Source: Corynebacterium mustelae (GTDB taxonomy: Bacteria; Actinomycetota; Actinomycetes; Mycobacteriales; Mycobacteriaceae). From it: DNA of 64,000 bases. A program made the translations under genes and the position numbers. Shown piece after piece: positions 36,495 through 46,131 of the stretch. The stretch's first letter is position 1. Each line of letters begins with the position of its first letter. The notes below the pieces were generated by a model. That model was not told the origin of the DNA. It did not search any database and was given only the letters and a program-made list of their open reading frames with translations. The DNA lies in the NCBI RefSeq assembly GCF_001020985.1, contig NZ_CP011542.1, positions 3,100,001 through 3,164,000 on the forward strand, written 5' to 3'.

Positions 36495-36987
36495 TTACGC
36501 GGTTACCCACAACCATAAATAGATTAAATGGGTTACAAATATGATGACAATTGATAGACCACAACCGGTAAATTGCCATTTGGGTTTAGCGTTTTTGGTT
36601 TCATGATCATCGGAATCTGGATAGGGATTTTTGCCTCTTATTTCACGGATAAACGGCTTTAAATCGCGCAGTCTTGTTCGGTAACAAAATATCCATTCCT
36701 TGAGCCAGACTGTAAAAAGAAAGCCGAAATAAACCATGACAGAAAGGCACATCCCGAAAAATATTCGGACACGAATCGGGCGTGATTCGTCATAAAACAG
36801 CACAATGAGCAAGTTGGCCGGAACAAAAGCGACGATAAAACGAATGGAAAATTCACAAAGAAAGTACCATATGCCAAAGGGGGTGTTTTCTTAAGTGTTT
36901 GTCTCTTATGTCGAAAAACACATGATACGCAGAAACAGGAAATAAGCCCAGGAAAGTAGCAACAGAAAGAAAAGTTGATTGACTCAT
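36495..36987 (-). pseudogene. Array member 6, frameshifted at a poly-C tract
   Basis: Reading from ATG 36987 gives MSQSTFLSVATFLGLFPVSA, then FFDIRDKHLRKHP, and then leaves frame. The family sequence resumes one frame over as FGIWYFLCEFSIRFIV, then TRLRDLKPFIREIRGKNPYP to the stop at 36495. The break lies at five consecutive C on the minus strand (G5 at 36879-36883), where four would restore one 163-residue protein. It is the most divergent member and the first gene below fadD32. Confidence 0.75.
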
Positions 36988-37035
36988 GTTTTTCGTCACC
37001 CCATCAGAAAAGCTCCATTAGGTCTACCAACGCCG

Positions 37036-37075
37036 AAACCCCACCACCAGCGGAGGTAAGCTGCTGATGGTGGGG
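37036..37075 (-). terminator. Intrinsic terminator of fadD32
   Basis: On the minus strand CCCCACCATCAGC (37075-37063) pairs with GCTGGTGGTGGGG (37051-37039), 13 pairs with one G-U, followed by TTTCGG. It lies 20 bases after the fadD32 stop and shows that fadD32 here is no longer transcribed directly into pks13. Confidence 0.8.
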
Positions 37076-37095
37076 CGTCGAAAAGCGAAGGGGGA

Positions 37096-38937
37096 TTAGG
37101 CTTTGTAGTTCTTCTTGTTTACACGGCGAGCGATCTTGCCGGAGGACGAGCGGGCGATCGCGTCAGGGGCAACGATCCGAATGTCGGCGGGGACAACACC
37201 GTGCGCATCGGAAACGGCGGCACGGATAGCTTCAATAGCGGCGGCATCGCCGTCCTCCGACTTATCCAGGTCGCGTTCAACGAGAATAACCAGCTTCTCC
37301 ACGTCGTCGCCTTCAACGGCGAAAGCTGCCACCGCAGCAGGGCGGATATGGTCGGAAGCGTGTTCCACGGTGTACTCAATATCCTGTGGGTAGTGGTTAC
37401 GGCCCGCGATGATAATCAGGTCCTTCAAGCGGCCAGTAATGTACACCTCGTTGTCGACGATAACCGCGAGGTCGCCGGTAGCCATCCACTTATCGTCGTT
37501 CGGCGCGCCTTCAGCCCGAGAATCCTGCGCAAGGCGCTCCCCGAGGGTGTTACGGAAGGTCTCCATCGTATCCTCGGGGCGATCCAGGTAACCCGCCGCC
37601 ATGTTGTCGCCATGGCACCACAACTCGCCTACCTGGCCGTCAGGCAGCTCAGCCTTGGTCTCTGGGTCAACAATAACCAGGAACTGCGGGCGGCACACCT
37701 GGCCGCAGGAGGCAAAGGCAACGGAGTTTTCGTTCTTATCGACGATAGTGGCGTGGCCTTCGGCTAGTTTTTCCCGATCAAAGTGCGTGATTACTGGTCG
37801 GTTTGGAGTTTGTGGCGTGGTAACCAGGAGCGATGCTTCCGCCAAACCGTAGGATGGGCGAATAACGGACTTTTCCAGGCCGTACGGGGTGAATGCCTCA
37901 ACGAAGGCGTTAACGGCTTTCTCCGTCACCGGTTCGGAGCCCACGATGAGGCCGTCGACAGCGGAGAGGTCAAGTTCTTCACCTTCAGAGGGCAAACCGT
38001 AGCGAACCGCCAATTCGAGAGCGAAATTGGGAACAACGGTATACACATTCGCAATGTCATCCTGCTTATGCAGCTGCTTTGTCCAGCGGGAAGGTTGCTG
38101 AATGAAGTCGCGAGGTGCCATTAGTTCCATGTCGAGACCAAGGATAGTCACGAAAGTAGCCAGGATAATGCCCATATCATGGTGCAATGGCAACCAGGTC
38201 ACCAAACGGATCGGAGTCTTCAACCGCGCTGCGGTGAAAATTTGTAGAACATTGGTCAGAATCGAGCGGTTGGTGAGCATGACGCCGGCAGGCACCCGGG
38301 TAGAACCGGAGGTGTACTGCAAGAAAGCAGGAAGATCAATCGGTGCCTTCTGGCTTGCAGCCAGGAACATCCGGGCGGCTTCACTAGTCAGCGGGTTTTG
38401 GAAGCTTTCGGCCAAAGAATCCGGCAATGAATCCACCGCGAGAATCCGAGGCCGTTCCTTGCCTGGTACTTCAGCAAAGAACGCACGAACAGCACCAGCG
38501 GAACGGCTATTGGTCAAAACTGCCTTCGGATGGGAATCACCGATAACCGCCTTGAGGTGGTCGGCGTGGCCTGGCTCGTTCGGGTCATACAATGGGATCG
38601 GAACCATGCCAGCATACATGGCACCCAGCATGGAGAAAATGTATTCTGGCGAGTTATTGGCCAGAATAACCACGCGGTCACCGATCGTTCCGGTTTGCTG
38701 GAGACGTGCAGCGACAGCTTTGATCCGGGTATTGATCTGGTCCCGACTGAAATCAACCGCTACCCCCTCGCGGGACTCCGAAAAGTCCCAGAACCGCAAA
38801 CAATTACGGCTGGTGGTGCCTGCCATCTTCTCAGTCTGGTAGATCACCTCACACATGCCCGCAAGGGTGATTTCCGGCTGGAGGGTGATCTCGCCCTTCT
38901 CATTGAAGAACTGACCAATGACCGCATTCAGATCCAT
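37096..38937 (-). CDS. fadD32: Long-chain fatty-acyl-AMP ligase FadD32
   Basis: FadD32 activates the meromycolic chain as acyl-AMP and loads it on the N-terminal carrier domain of Pks13. The 613-residue adenylate-forming enzyme has the P-loop-like LQYTSGSTRVPAGVMLTN, the A5-type SYGLAEASLL, TGDLAV, GRLKDLIIIAGRNHYPQDIE and the catalytic Lys in SSGKIARR. The start at 38937 is set by GAGGAG. An extended frame to 39042 lacks a site. It is separated from pks13 by the 7-kb island. Confidence 0.96.
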   Translation of the reverse strand: MDLNAVIGQFFNEKGEITLQPEITLAGMCEVIYQTEKMAGTTSRNCLRFWDFSESREGVAVDFSRDQINTRIKAVAARLQQTGTIGDRVVILANNSPEYIFSMLGAMYAGMVPIPLYDPNEPGHADHLKAVIGDSHPKAVLTNSRSAGAVRAFFAEVPGKERPRILAVDSLPDSLAESFQNPLTSEAARMFLAASQKAPIDLPAFLQYTSGSTRVPAGVMLTNRSILTNVLQIFTAARLKTPIRLVTWLPLHHDMGIILATFVTILGLDMELMAPRDFIQQPSRWTKQLHKQDDIANVYTVVPNFALELAVRYGLPSEGEELDLSAVDGLIVGSEPVTEKAVNAFVEAFTPYGLEKSVIRPSYGLAEASLLVTTPQTPNRPVITHFDREKLAEGHATIVDKNENSVAFASCGQVCRPQFLVIVDPETKAELPDGQVGELWCHGDNMAAGYLDRPEDTMETFRNTLGERLAQDSRAEGAPNDDKWMATGDLAVIVDNEVYITGRLKDLIIIAGRNHYPQDIEYTVEHASDHIRPAAVAAFAVEGDDVEKLVILVERDLDKSEDGDAAAIEAIRAAVSDAHGVVPADIRIVAPDAIARSSSGKIARRVNKKNYKA

Positions 38938-39361
38938 TTTTCTCCTCGAATTACTTTTGACCTGTGAAGTATTTCTTCTTGTTCCTTCATCGTAGATTTT
39001 CCTCAGTCTATTACTAGATGGGGAAAAATAAATATTTTTCACCGCAAAAGTGCCCCATCCGGTTCGGAAGTTCGACCGCTCGCGGCGCAGCCGACGTGGA
39101 CAAGCACTACCGCTGTGACGGGAAATCTAGAAGTCGGAGATTACGCGTCGGCGGCATAAACTACCAGGGACATTGCTGCCGCTTGTCGACGCCCACACAA
39201 GCATCCCCAACTTCACCGAAACTGCAACTGAAATGGGGCGATGTTCACTTGGGGCGGTGGGGCGTCGACAAGCGTAGTCGGCAGGACGGCAGGTTCCGGA
39301 AAGCACAAACCCCAGACCGTATCGCGCCCAAGAAGCGCGGGCCTGGGACGCGTGGGGATGA
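38938..39361. other. Intergenic region between fadD32 and the cutinase-like gene
   Basis: This 424-base region must hold the fadD32 promoter (minus strand). It carries a degenerate copy of the IR-bounded element (39131-39213) and two copies of the 11-bp motif, GCTTGTCGACG at 39181 and CGTCGACAAGC at 39263. The plus-strand frame over this stretch is not supported. Confidence 0.5.
39131..39213. repeat. Degenerate copy of the IR-bounded element
   Basis: AAGTCGGAGATT at 39131-39142 is followed 60 bases later by ATCCCCAACTT at 39203-39213, a one-mismatch form of the usual right end. The element is about 83 bases and includes GCTTGTCGACG. Confidence 0.6.
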
Positions 39362-40273
39362 CTATCGGTTAATTAAGCCGTGTGCCCAATCAACAACCCA
39401 TTGATTGGCTGTCGTCTCTGGGATCACATTGGGGTTGGTGGCGTACATGGCGTGCACGCCGTTTGCTTCAACCAAGCCTCGGGCGCGCCCGAGAGCGTTG
39501 CCGACATCAATGGGGGCGTCGCAGATGGAGTCATCGGGGGCGCAGATTTCATAAACCCGGTCCTGCAACGTGCCGAATCCGCCGACACGCGGACCACGCA
39601 TTGTTGCGCCGGGAACGATAGGTTGAACAAGCAAGTTAATGCTTTGTAGCGCCACTTCTGCACCCACACCGCTGACCGGATTTCCTACGTGCTGGCCCAC
39701 ACCAGCTTCGCGACGTCCGTCAGCGATGAGTGCAATTCCTCTGATACGTTCTGCGGGGATCACGCCCCCATCAACACCGATTTTATTGGCGATATCGCCA
39801 AGAATGACCGCACCTTGAGAGAATCCACTGAAAATAAAGTCAGTCAGTGGACACTCCTTGTGCATCGTGATGAGCTCGTGTTCCAAGGTGCTAATGCCTT
39901 CTTCACGAGACTCGTCGTAGCTCATTTCATGCTGGGCATTGATGTTTTTAAACTGCGCGGTGTACGGCAGCGTCCACACTTTCACTTCATGCGCAGGGTA
40001 GCGTTCCTGGAGCGGCCGGGTAATGCTCAGCATGAAGGAATTGGGGTTGGCGGTGGGGTTGAACGGATCATCCCCGGGTGCCGATTCCCAGGTACCGGGA
40101 GCCGCGACGAATTCCACCGCCGGGCAGTGGTCGGGTTGCACGGGTGCTGCGGTGGTGGTTTCCTCCGGTGCAGGCAGGCCGCCGTGATCGGTGGTTGTCA
40201 TCCATTGACTAACACCGAAGACGATGACGGCGATGACCACTACCGCGGCAACTGCGGTTAGGAACTTTTTCAT
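39362..40273 (-). CDS. Cutinase-like secreted/envelope esterase
   Basis: The 303-residue protein has an N-terminal membrane anchor or signal (TAVAAVVVIAVIVFGVSQW) and an alpha/beta-hydrolase domain. The nucleophile is in FSGFSQGAV, the Asp in YEICAPDDSICDA and the His in NGVHAMY, the order of cutinase-like proteins (Culp). Mycobacterial Culp6-type enzymes are esterases/lipases of the envelope. The gene is conserved between fadD32 and the mycolyltransferase genes in corynebacteria. It lies 36 bases after the DUF732-type lipoprotein and is probably co-transcribed with it and with cop1. Confidence 0.88.
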   Translation of the reverse strand: MKKFLTAVAAVVVIAVIVFGVSQWMTTTDHGGLPAPEETTTAAPVQPDHCPAVEFVAAPGTWESAPGDDPFNPTANPNSFMLSITRPLQERYPAHEVKVWTLPYTAQFKNINAQHEMSYDESREEGISTLEHELITMHKECPLTDFIFSGFSQGAVILGDIANKIGVDGGVIPAERIRGIALIADGRREAGVGQHVGNPVSGVGAEVALQSINLLVQPIVPGATMRGPRVGGFGTLQDRVYEICAPDDSICDAPIDVGNALGRARGLVEANGVHAMYATNPNVIPETTANQWVVDWAHGLINR

Positions 40274-40309
40274 GGTGTCCTAGCTCTTGAAATTGTTAGT
40301 GGGGAACCA

Positions 40310-40789
40310 TCAACAATAGGACTTGCGGGCGGAATTTTCGATAAGCGGTACTACTTCTTCCGCAGTTAAATCGGTGCGGTTTTGTTCCACCAGCTGTCCA
40401 GCAACCGCGTGGACGGCGGCGGGAAATTGATCGCCACAAACAACTTCAGCCGCGCCAATCATTTGGTTCTCCACGCCATCTACCTTGATTCCCCCGTCTT
40501 TCAGGAGGTCAAGGTAGTTTTTATCCGCGTCACTTAGTTGAATCGCTGGGTCCGGAATCTCCGAGACTTCCTCCGCCGCGCCGTCAACTGGAAGATCCTT
40601 CTTTTTCTCCGGCTGTGCAGCTGTCTTGCTGCTTGTAGCTGTCGCCTCTCCGCTTGTCGACGGCTTAGCCGCGCGGGTCAGCGGCGCAATGGAAGACTCG
40701 CTGGCGGAATCAGTTGCGGTGGAGCCACCGCAAGCAACAAGGCTAACGCTCGTTACGGCGGCAAGCATTGCAACAACAAGGCGGTTCAT
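40310..40789 (-). CDS. DUF732-like lipoprotein
   Basis: The 159-residue product has a lipobox (VSLVAC, Cys about 20), a Ser/Thr/Lys-rich linker, and a C-terminal domain with paired Cys (AAEVVCGDQFP and a terminal C) and an LSDADKNYLDLLKDGGIKVDG segment, as in DUF732 proteins. Its ATG overlaps the cop1 stop (TAATG), so translation is coupled. The function is unknown. Confidence 0.75.
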   Translation of the reverse strand: MNRLVVAMLAAVTSVSLVACGGSTATDSASESSIAPLTRAAKPSTSGEATATSSKTAAQPEKKKDLPVDGAAEEVSEIPDPAIQLSDADKNYLDLLKDGGIKVDGVENQMIGAAEVVCGDQFPAAVHAVAGQLVEQNRTDLTAEEVVPLIENSARKSYC

Positions 40790-42717
40790 TAGTTGCGCTC
40801 CTCTTTAATGCTGCCGTTGATCTGGCTGATCTTTCCACCCTGGAAGGTCACAACCTCACCACCGGCTGGGATCATGGTGTGATCCTCGGTAGGGAAGCCA
40901 AATTCACCCTGCTCATAGCGTTTGTCACCCCAGGCGTCGAAAATATCACCGTAGTAGATTACGTGCGCACCAGTCGCTGGGGACCAGTAGATATTGCCAT
41001 GCTCAAACTGCTGGAAAGCACCGCCCTTAATCAGCATTTCATCAGAAACCGGGTAACCCAACTTGGACTTTGCGGCTTCCATCTGGCCATATTTACCGGC
41101 GATTGCGCCGCGTACCCAATGATTCTTGCCCTCTGGACTGCGAGTAACAAATCCGCCTTGGAATTGCTGAACCAGGCCACCGTTGATTCCGACAGCTTCG
41201 GAGGTTGGGTAACCAAGGTCACCGTTTTCCCACTTCAGTTCTCCCCACTTGGCAATCATATCGCTAGGCACTGCTACCGCACCTGTCTGAGTGGTCCAAT
41301 AGATATTGCCGTGCTCAAAGGTGACAAACCGACCACCATTAGCCAGTGCCCGCTCAGTAGAGGTTGGGAATCCCAACCACGATTCAGGGCCGCCCATTTC
41401 GGTATAGCGAACATTAATCCGCCCGTAAAGCGCGTGGGCACCAGTATTTGGCGACCAGAAGGCGCGGCCTGCGGTGAAGTCCTCACCCTTACCGCCAGCA
41501 ATGTCGTATTCATTGTTGACGCAGTTGCCGATAACCCCGTTCTTAGTCACGTCAGCGATGGCACCGATTGGGGTACAGTCAGCACCTCGATCGGATTGCG
41601 AAAGCCCGAGAGCGCTTGCCATGTGCGGCCACGCCTGGCTGAGTTCAAACTGCCAGTATGGCCAGTCATGCACACCAGATGGACGGAATACTGCGGTGAC
41701 TTCGACGCCCTCGCGCTTCGCATAATCCACGAAGGTTTGGGTGGTCATCCGGGAAATAACCTCCAGGCCAACACCCGCGGTATTAGCAGGGTTCTTCGCA
41801 ACAGACCCTGGTTGGCCGAAGTCATCACGGCCAGAGCCTGCGGAAACATAAACCTTCTTACCGCGTAGCGCATCGATGCCGAGCTTCGGGTCATGGTCGA
41901 TCCACTGCTGTGAACCTTCCGGTCCCCACATGGCAGTGGTGTCGAATCCGCCAGCATCCTGTTGCGCGGTACGAATCGCCTGTGGCATACCGATGCTCGT
42001 AGTATCCAGGTAGCCAGAGAAAGAGCCAACAAACTTGAACAGATCTGGATTGCGTTCGGCTAGGTTTACCGCAGCAGTACCACCCATGGAAAGACCGAAT
42101 ACTGCGCGGTCGCCGTTGGAACGATATCCATTTTTCAAAATAGGAACCAATTCCTTGGTAAGGAAAGACTCCCACATATAGTGCTTGCCGTTATTTTCTT
42201 CCAGCCAGTCGGCATAGAACGACGACTCGCCGCCGATAGGAAGAATAACGTTGACGTTTTTATCAGCAAATAGCTGTTCAATGTTGGTCTCGCTGGTCCA
42301 ACCGGATTCGATATCAGTGGCGCGCAAACCATCAAGAGCCCATACTTCAGGGAACTGGCGGCCCGGGCTGGAGTGCCAGTCGCGCGCCAAAAGAATTTGA
42401 ACCTTGACCAATTCTCGTGGCATGACGGCGGATTTGATCTGCAGTTCAATCCGCCGGTCAGTGATCCATTCGACGCGTTCCACAGAAACGCCCTGCGGCA
42501 AGCCGGAAATATTCGGCCGCTCATCTACCCGAATTGGGGTGCGTTCAACAGCATCGGTGTTGAGGTAGTCGGTAAGTCCGGAAAGAACACTGGAAGAGTT
42601 AGAGGACTGGGCCAGTGCGGTCGCAGGGACTAGGGCAGGCACAGTTACACCAATTGCCATTGGGATTGCCAGCATCCAGAGGGAACGACGCTTAAAACGA
42701 TATGCGGTGTCGCGCAT
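40789..42717 (-). CDS. cop1: Trehalose corynomycolyltransferase with LGFP repeats
   Basis: This is the major secreted mycolyltransferase (PS1/Csp1 type), which moves corynomycolate between trehalose and arabinogalactan. The 642-residue protein has a signal peptide ending near ATALAQ, an esterase D-like domain with the nucleophile in [12 protein letters not shown] and His in [12 protein letters not shown], and a C-terminal domain of LGFP repeats ([44 protein letters not shown]) that hold the wall. AAGGACC stands before the ATG. Confidence 0.95.
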   Translation of the reverse strand: MRDTAYRFKRRSLWMLAIPMAIGVTVPALVPATALAQSSNSSSVLSGLTDYLNTDAVERTPIRVDERPNISGLPQGVSVERVEWITDRRIELQIKSAVMPRELVKVQILLARDWHSSPGRQFPEVWALDGLRATDIESGWTSETNIEQLFADKNVNVILPIGGESSFYADWLEENNGKHYMWESFLTKELVPILKNGYRSNGDRAVFGLSMGGTAAVNLAERNPDLFKFVGSFSGYLDTTSIGMPQAIRTAQQDAGGFDTTAMWGPEGSQQWIDHDPKLGIDALRGKKVYVSAGSGRDDFGQPGSVAKNPANTAGVGLEVISRMTTQTFVDYAKREGVEVTAVFRPSGVHDWPYWQFELSQAWPHMASALGLSQSDRGADCTPIGAIADVTKNGVIGNCVNNEYDIAGGKGEDFTAGRAFWSPNTGAHALYGRINVRYTEMGGPESWLGFPTSTERALANGGRFVTFEHGNIYWTTQTGAVAVPSDMIAKWGELKWENGDLGYPTSEAVGINGGLVQQFQGGFVTRSPEGKNHWVRGAIAGKYGQMEAAKSKLGYPVSDEMLIKGGAFQQFEHGNIYWSPATGAHVIYYGDIFDAWGDKRYEQGEFGFPTEDHTMIPAGGEVVTFQGGKISQINGSIKEERN

Positions 42718-43023
42718 GAACTTCGGTCCTTTTTATATATAAGAGCACAACAGGACGCCATTCCGGTGAACTTCAAGCCTCCGAAGGTTCCCCTCCTCCG
42801 GAAAGCACCACGAGTGGAATGGGCGAAAGTTATGCTGTTTTCACATGTTCAAATATTAGTACCGTGTAATTAACGACTGTATGTGGGTACAGCGAATTTC
42901 ACAAGACTTGGTTTAAGTTTAAGTTTAAGTTTAGAGTTTTGGAAATGACACTCCGCCGTTTCGGCAAAAATGCATAAAGCGCCGCCACGAACTGCTGACG
43001 ACGCTTTAGTTAACTTTAAGAAA
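42718..43023 (-). other. Gap between cop1 and cmt2 with a terminator
   Basis: The 306-base gap contains the terminator of cmt2 (next entry), a short TTTAAG tandem repeat at about 42911-42935 and the cop1 promoter region. No gene is visible. Confidence 0.55.
42966..43007 (-). terminator. Intrinsic terminator of cmt2
   Basis: Minus strand AAAGCGTCGTCA (43007-42996) pairs with the complementary TGGCGGCGCTTT (two G-U pairs) around an 8-base loop, followed by ATGCATTTTTG. It lies 16 bases after the cmt2 stop. Confidence 0.8.
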
Positions 43024-44040
43024 TTACCAAGCATTCATAACATCGAGAACACGAGGCTTCGTGCGCTCAAGCTGGTACCGCCACTGGTGCCAGTTGTGAA
43101 TGCCTGCTGGCGGGTAATCCACGGTCACCTTCACACCTTGGGTACGGGCCTTCAACTCCCAGAGAGTTGAGGTGTACAAGCTGAATGCCTCCAATACGGA
43201 GCCGGTGATCCGTTGGTTCAATGGGTAGTGCGCGATGTCGTCAGCACTCCAGAAACCGCTAGCTGCCGAGATGTAAACATCTTTACCTTGCAAACCAGTA
43301 AGGTTCCACATCGGGTCATTCTCAAAACGTTGTGGGTTGAAGAATGCGCCATACATAGCGTTGATATTCAACCGTCCCACGTCCCACATAGCTAGACGCA
43401 GCATCATTTCCATACCAGGAAGGGTCATAGCCAGGTAACCAGACCAAGACATTGCCTGACGGAACTGTGCTGGATTACGGGCAGCGAGATTCAATGCGGC
43501 AGTACCGCCCATGGACAAACCAGCGATGGAGTTATTGGTGCGACTCACGCCGAAGTGCGCCTCAAGGTATGCCGGAAGTTCCTGCGTAAGGAAGGTTTCC
43601 CACTTAAAATGAGGACCAGAGTTGTCGTAGCTCGCAGGTGCCAACCAGTCAGCATAGAACGAACCAGCACCACCAACCGGCATGACCAGAGTGATGTTGT
43701 GGTTAACATAGCTAGCTGGCGCGTTGGCATCAACGGTCCATGCGTTAGCAACTTCGGTTGCACGAGCGCCATCAAGCAGGTAGAAACCCGCGTTTCCACC
43801 GCGCTGTGCAGGCTGAATTTGGACCTGGATATTGCGGTTCATTGCGGGAGAAAAAACATCGCAACGCTGAACCCAGAATCCTACGGCATCCCAATCACAG
43901 TGCCCAGTGGCGTCTGGGCGCAGCCAGTCTCGCGGACCGGCCTGCGCGACGCCTTGACCTGCAACCATGACGGTCGCGGCAGTGGCGATTGCGGTGAGCG
44001 TGGCAGCCACCTTCTTCATCGCGCGTGTCACGAATTTCAT
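43024..44040 (-). CDS. cmt2: Trehalose corynomycolyltransferase, short form
   Basis: This second mycolyltransferase has no LGFP domain. The start at 44040 follows AGGAGAAGC and gives a 338-residue precursor with a signal ending at about GVAQA. The antigen-85-like fold shows the nucleophile in [12 protein letters not shown] and His in GIHNWHQWRYQL. It acts outside the membrane on trehalose monomycolate. A longer frame to 44088 is not needed. Its own terminator follows. Confidence 0.93.
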   Translation of the reverse strand: MKFVTRAMKKVAATLTAIATAATVMVAGQGVAQAGPRDWLRPDATGHCDWDAVGFWVQRCDVFSPAMNRNIQVQIQPAQRGGNAGFYLLDGARATEVANAWTVDANAPASYVNHNITLVMPVGGAGSFYADWLAPASYDNSGPHFKWETFLTQELPAYLEAHFGVSRTNNSIAGLSMGGTAALNLAARNPAQFRQAMSWSGYLAMTLPGMEMMLRLAMWDVGRLNINAMYGAFFNPQRFENDPMWNLTGLQGKDVYISAASGFWSADDIAHYPLNQRITGSVLEAFSLYTSTLWELKARTQGVKVTVDYPPAGIHNWHQWRYQLERTKPRVLDVMNAW

Positions 44041-44283
44041 GCTTCTCCTATGGTATGAGTCTGCGGCATGCAGCCTTAATTGCCCCACTAGATGGAGCCT
44101 AGAAAACGTTTAAACTTTATAACAGGCATATAAACTTGTCCACCGGTTTTGTTACTCCAAAGACATGTTTTCCTCACAATTTTCCAGCCGCAGATTTCAT
44201 ATAGATAGAGTTTTTCCAGCTAGAAAGGTACCGCAAAATTGATATTTTGTTTTGGGTCACAACTTCAGATTATCTAAGGAAAG

Positions 44284-46089
44284 TTACCCCCGCGGTGGGT
44301 CTAACGCTATCTCACGGGGCCAATTAATCGGTTGTGGATTAGTCACCGGAAGCGCCTGATCATAGGCGTATGGGTCTTCGGTGAACTGTAAGCTTCGCCC
44401 CTCAGTGAAACTATAAACAATATTTTTGAAGAAACGCTCAGCGGTCATCGGCCCACGATAGGACTCAAACAGTCGCTGATATTCCGGGGTATAGAGAATC
44501 TGGCGGGCGCGTTCTACATAATCCGCATCGACCCACTCCGGCAAATCCTCAATGGCGACCGCAGAATCAGCCAATTGCCATTCCAACGGCAGGTTCTTAT
44601 CGTGTCCGACTCGGGCATCGGGCATACGTGGTTGCCTTCCGGCAAGCGGGTTTGCCAGCCCCATATTGTCGAGAACCCGCACGTCCAATGGGGCATTCAT
44701 ACTGGTCATACCGAGGTTAATCATGGTCAACGACATCGGCATTGTAGACAGGTCGCCGGTTTCGGCGCTACGTGGCACTGGTTCCCATGACAATACGAGG
44801 GGCTCTTTATTCAACCGGATTTGTAATAGCTGGCCTGCGTTCATCTCGCGCCCGACTGCTACTTTTTCTACAAAATGATTCATATTTCGCGCGGTTTGAA
44901 AGTCCTCAGCGAAGTATGTTGGTGTGTCACGGTAGCTCGCCAATTGCCAAAATGTTCGTTCGTCGACGATGTCTAGCTCTTGGCCTTCTTCTGGCAATTG
45001 ATACGGGTGTCCGCCAATCACGGCTGCCGTCGCCCAGCCCATGCCGCATACCACCAGGATTCCGGTTACAACCGAAACCATAAAGTTCCGGTTAATAGCA
45101 ACGACTCCGAGTGGAAGTAAAAGTGTAAAAAGCGGTAGCAATAACATGCGGCCGTGCATAAAATCGCCACCTACCCGCATGATGTATAGAAAATGAATAG
45201 TGGCACAGGCGATCACCAAGGCGATAATGACACGGTGTTTTTTCGTAGTCACAAGCGGTGGGATCGTGAATACAGCAAGCACAATTACGATAATCGCTGC
45301 GATCCACATGGCGTACGGCTGGCTGAAATCAGCCAGGTACTTCCATCCGTTCGCCCATTGCGATCCTGATGCTGACTTTGCGACGGCGGTATGTGGCACC
45401 AACAGTCCGTAGTAGCCCATGCGAAAGATTTGGTAACTCAGCGGAACAGGGATCGCTACGAGGAGAATTTTCCACCAGCTTTTCCGCTCAAAGGCTAGGA
45501 GAATAATCCCGGCCAGACCACCGTAAAGCGCAAGTTCGGGGCGCACCAACCAACTCATTCCAGACCAAAACGCAAGCAAATAAACCCAGCGCAGTTTGTC
45601 GGAGCGCGCCCACATCACCAAAAGCAACCATTGAACCGCGATCCATAGAATGGACAGTCCCCATTCCAAACCAGAGGTGGCGAAATCACGGGCCGGCGGC
45701 AGCGCGATATATATAATCCCGCCGAACGGAATGAGCGCCACTGCAGAAGATCCGCGATGTAGTTGCGCGGTAGCGTAGGTTGCAATAAATAGCGCGAGAG
45801 TGGTGAAAATCAGGGCGGCCCACATGGCAATGGTTTCCAGCCGGGCGTCGCTCACCAACGCGCCGAGGTAAATGATGTATTGCCACAGGGTGGAGGTATT
45901 CGCCTCAACTCGTTCGCCGGCGTTGAAAACTGGCCCATTTCCAGCCAGAAGATTACGCACTGTCCGCAACACTATAAGCCCGTCATCACTTATCCATTTA
46001 CGCTGCCACCCGCCATAGAAGGCCAGGGCAGCAACCATGATTGCGGAGAGCAATCCTGTGACGGACGTGAGCGAACGGGCGTTTGTCAT
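44284..46089 (-). CDS. aftB: Terminal beta-(1,2)-arabinofuranosyltransferase
   Basis: AftB adds the terminal beta-1,2-arabinofuranose to arabinogalactan from decaprenyl-phospho-arabinose. The protein of about 601 residues has a GT-C fold with about ten membrane helices, the SDDGLIVLRTVRNLLAGNGP loop with the catalytic Asp pair, VFNAGERVEANTS and a C-terminal periplasmic domain. The ATG at 46089 (MTNARSLTSVTG) is preferred to one six codons upstream. Neither has a strong site. It is 42 bases after ubiA. Confidence 0.93.
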   Translation of the reverse strand: MTNARSLTSVTGLLSAIMVAALAFYGGWQRKWISDDGLIVLRTVRNLLAGNGPVFNAGERVEANTSTLWQYIIYLGALVSDARLETIAMWAALIFTTLALFIATYATAQLHRGSSAVALIPFGGIIYIALPPARDFATSGLEWGLSILWIAVQWLLLVMWARSDKLRWVYLLAFWSGMSWLVRPELALYGGLAGIILLAFERKSWWKILLVAIPVPLSYQIFRMGYYGLLVPHTAVAKSASGSQWANGWKYLADFSQPYAMWIAAIIVIVLAVFTIPPLVTTKKHRVIIALVIACATIHFLYIMRVGGDFMHGRMLLLPLFTLLLPLGVVAINRNFMVSVVTGILVVCGMGWATAAVIGGHPYQLPEEGQELDIVDERTFWQLASYRDTPTYFAEDFQTARNMNHFVEKVAVGREMNAGQLLQIRLNKEPLVLSWEPVPRSAETGDLSTMPMSLTMINLGMTSMNAPLDVRVLDNMGLANPLAGRQPRMPDARVGHDKNLPLEWQLADSAVAIEDLPEWVDADYVERARQILYTPEYQRLFESYRGPMTAERFFKNIVYSFTEGRSLQFTEDPYAYDQALPVTNPQPINWPREIALDPPRG

Positions 46090-46131
46090 AGCTAGCCATA
46101 TTAGCAAGCCATTAGGTTTAGTTAATACCGC

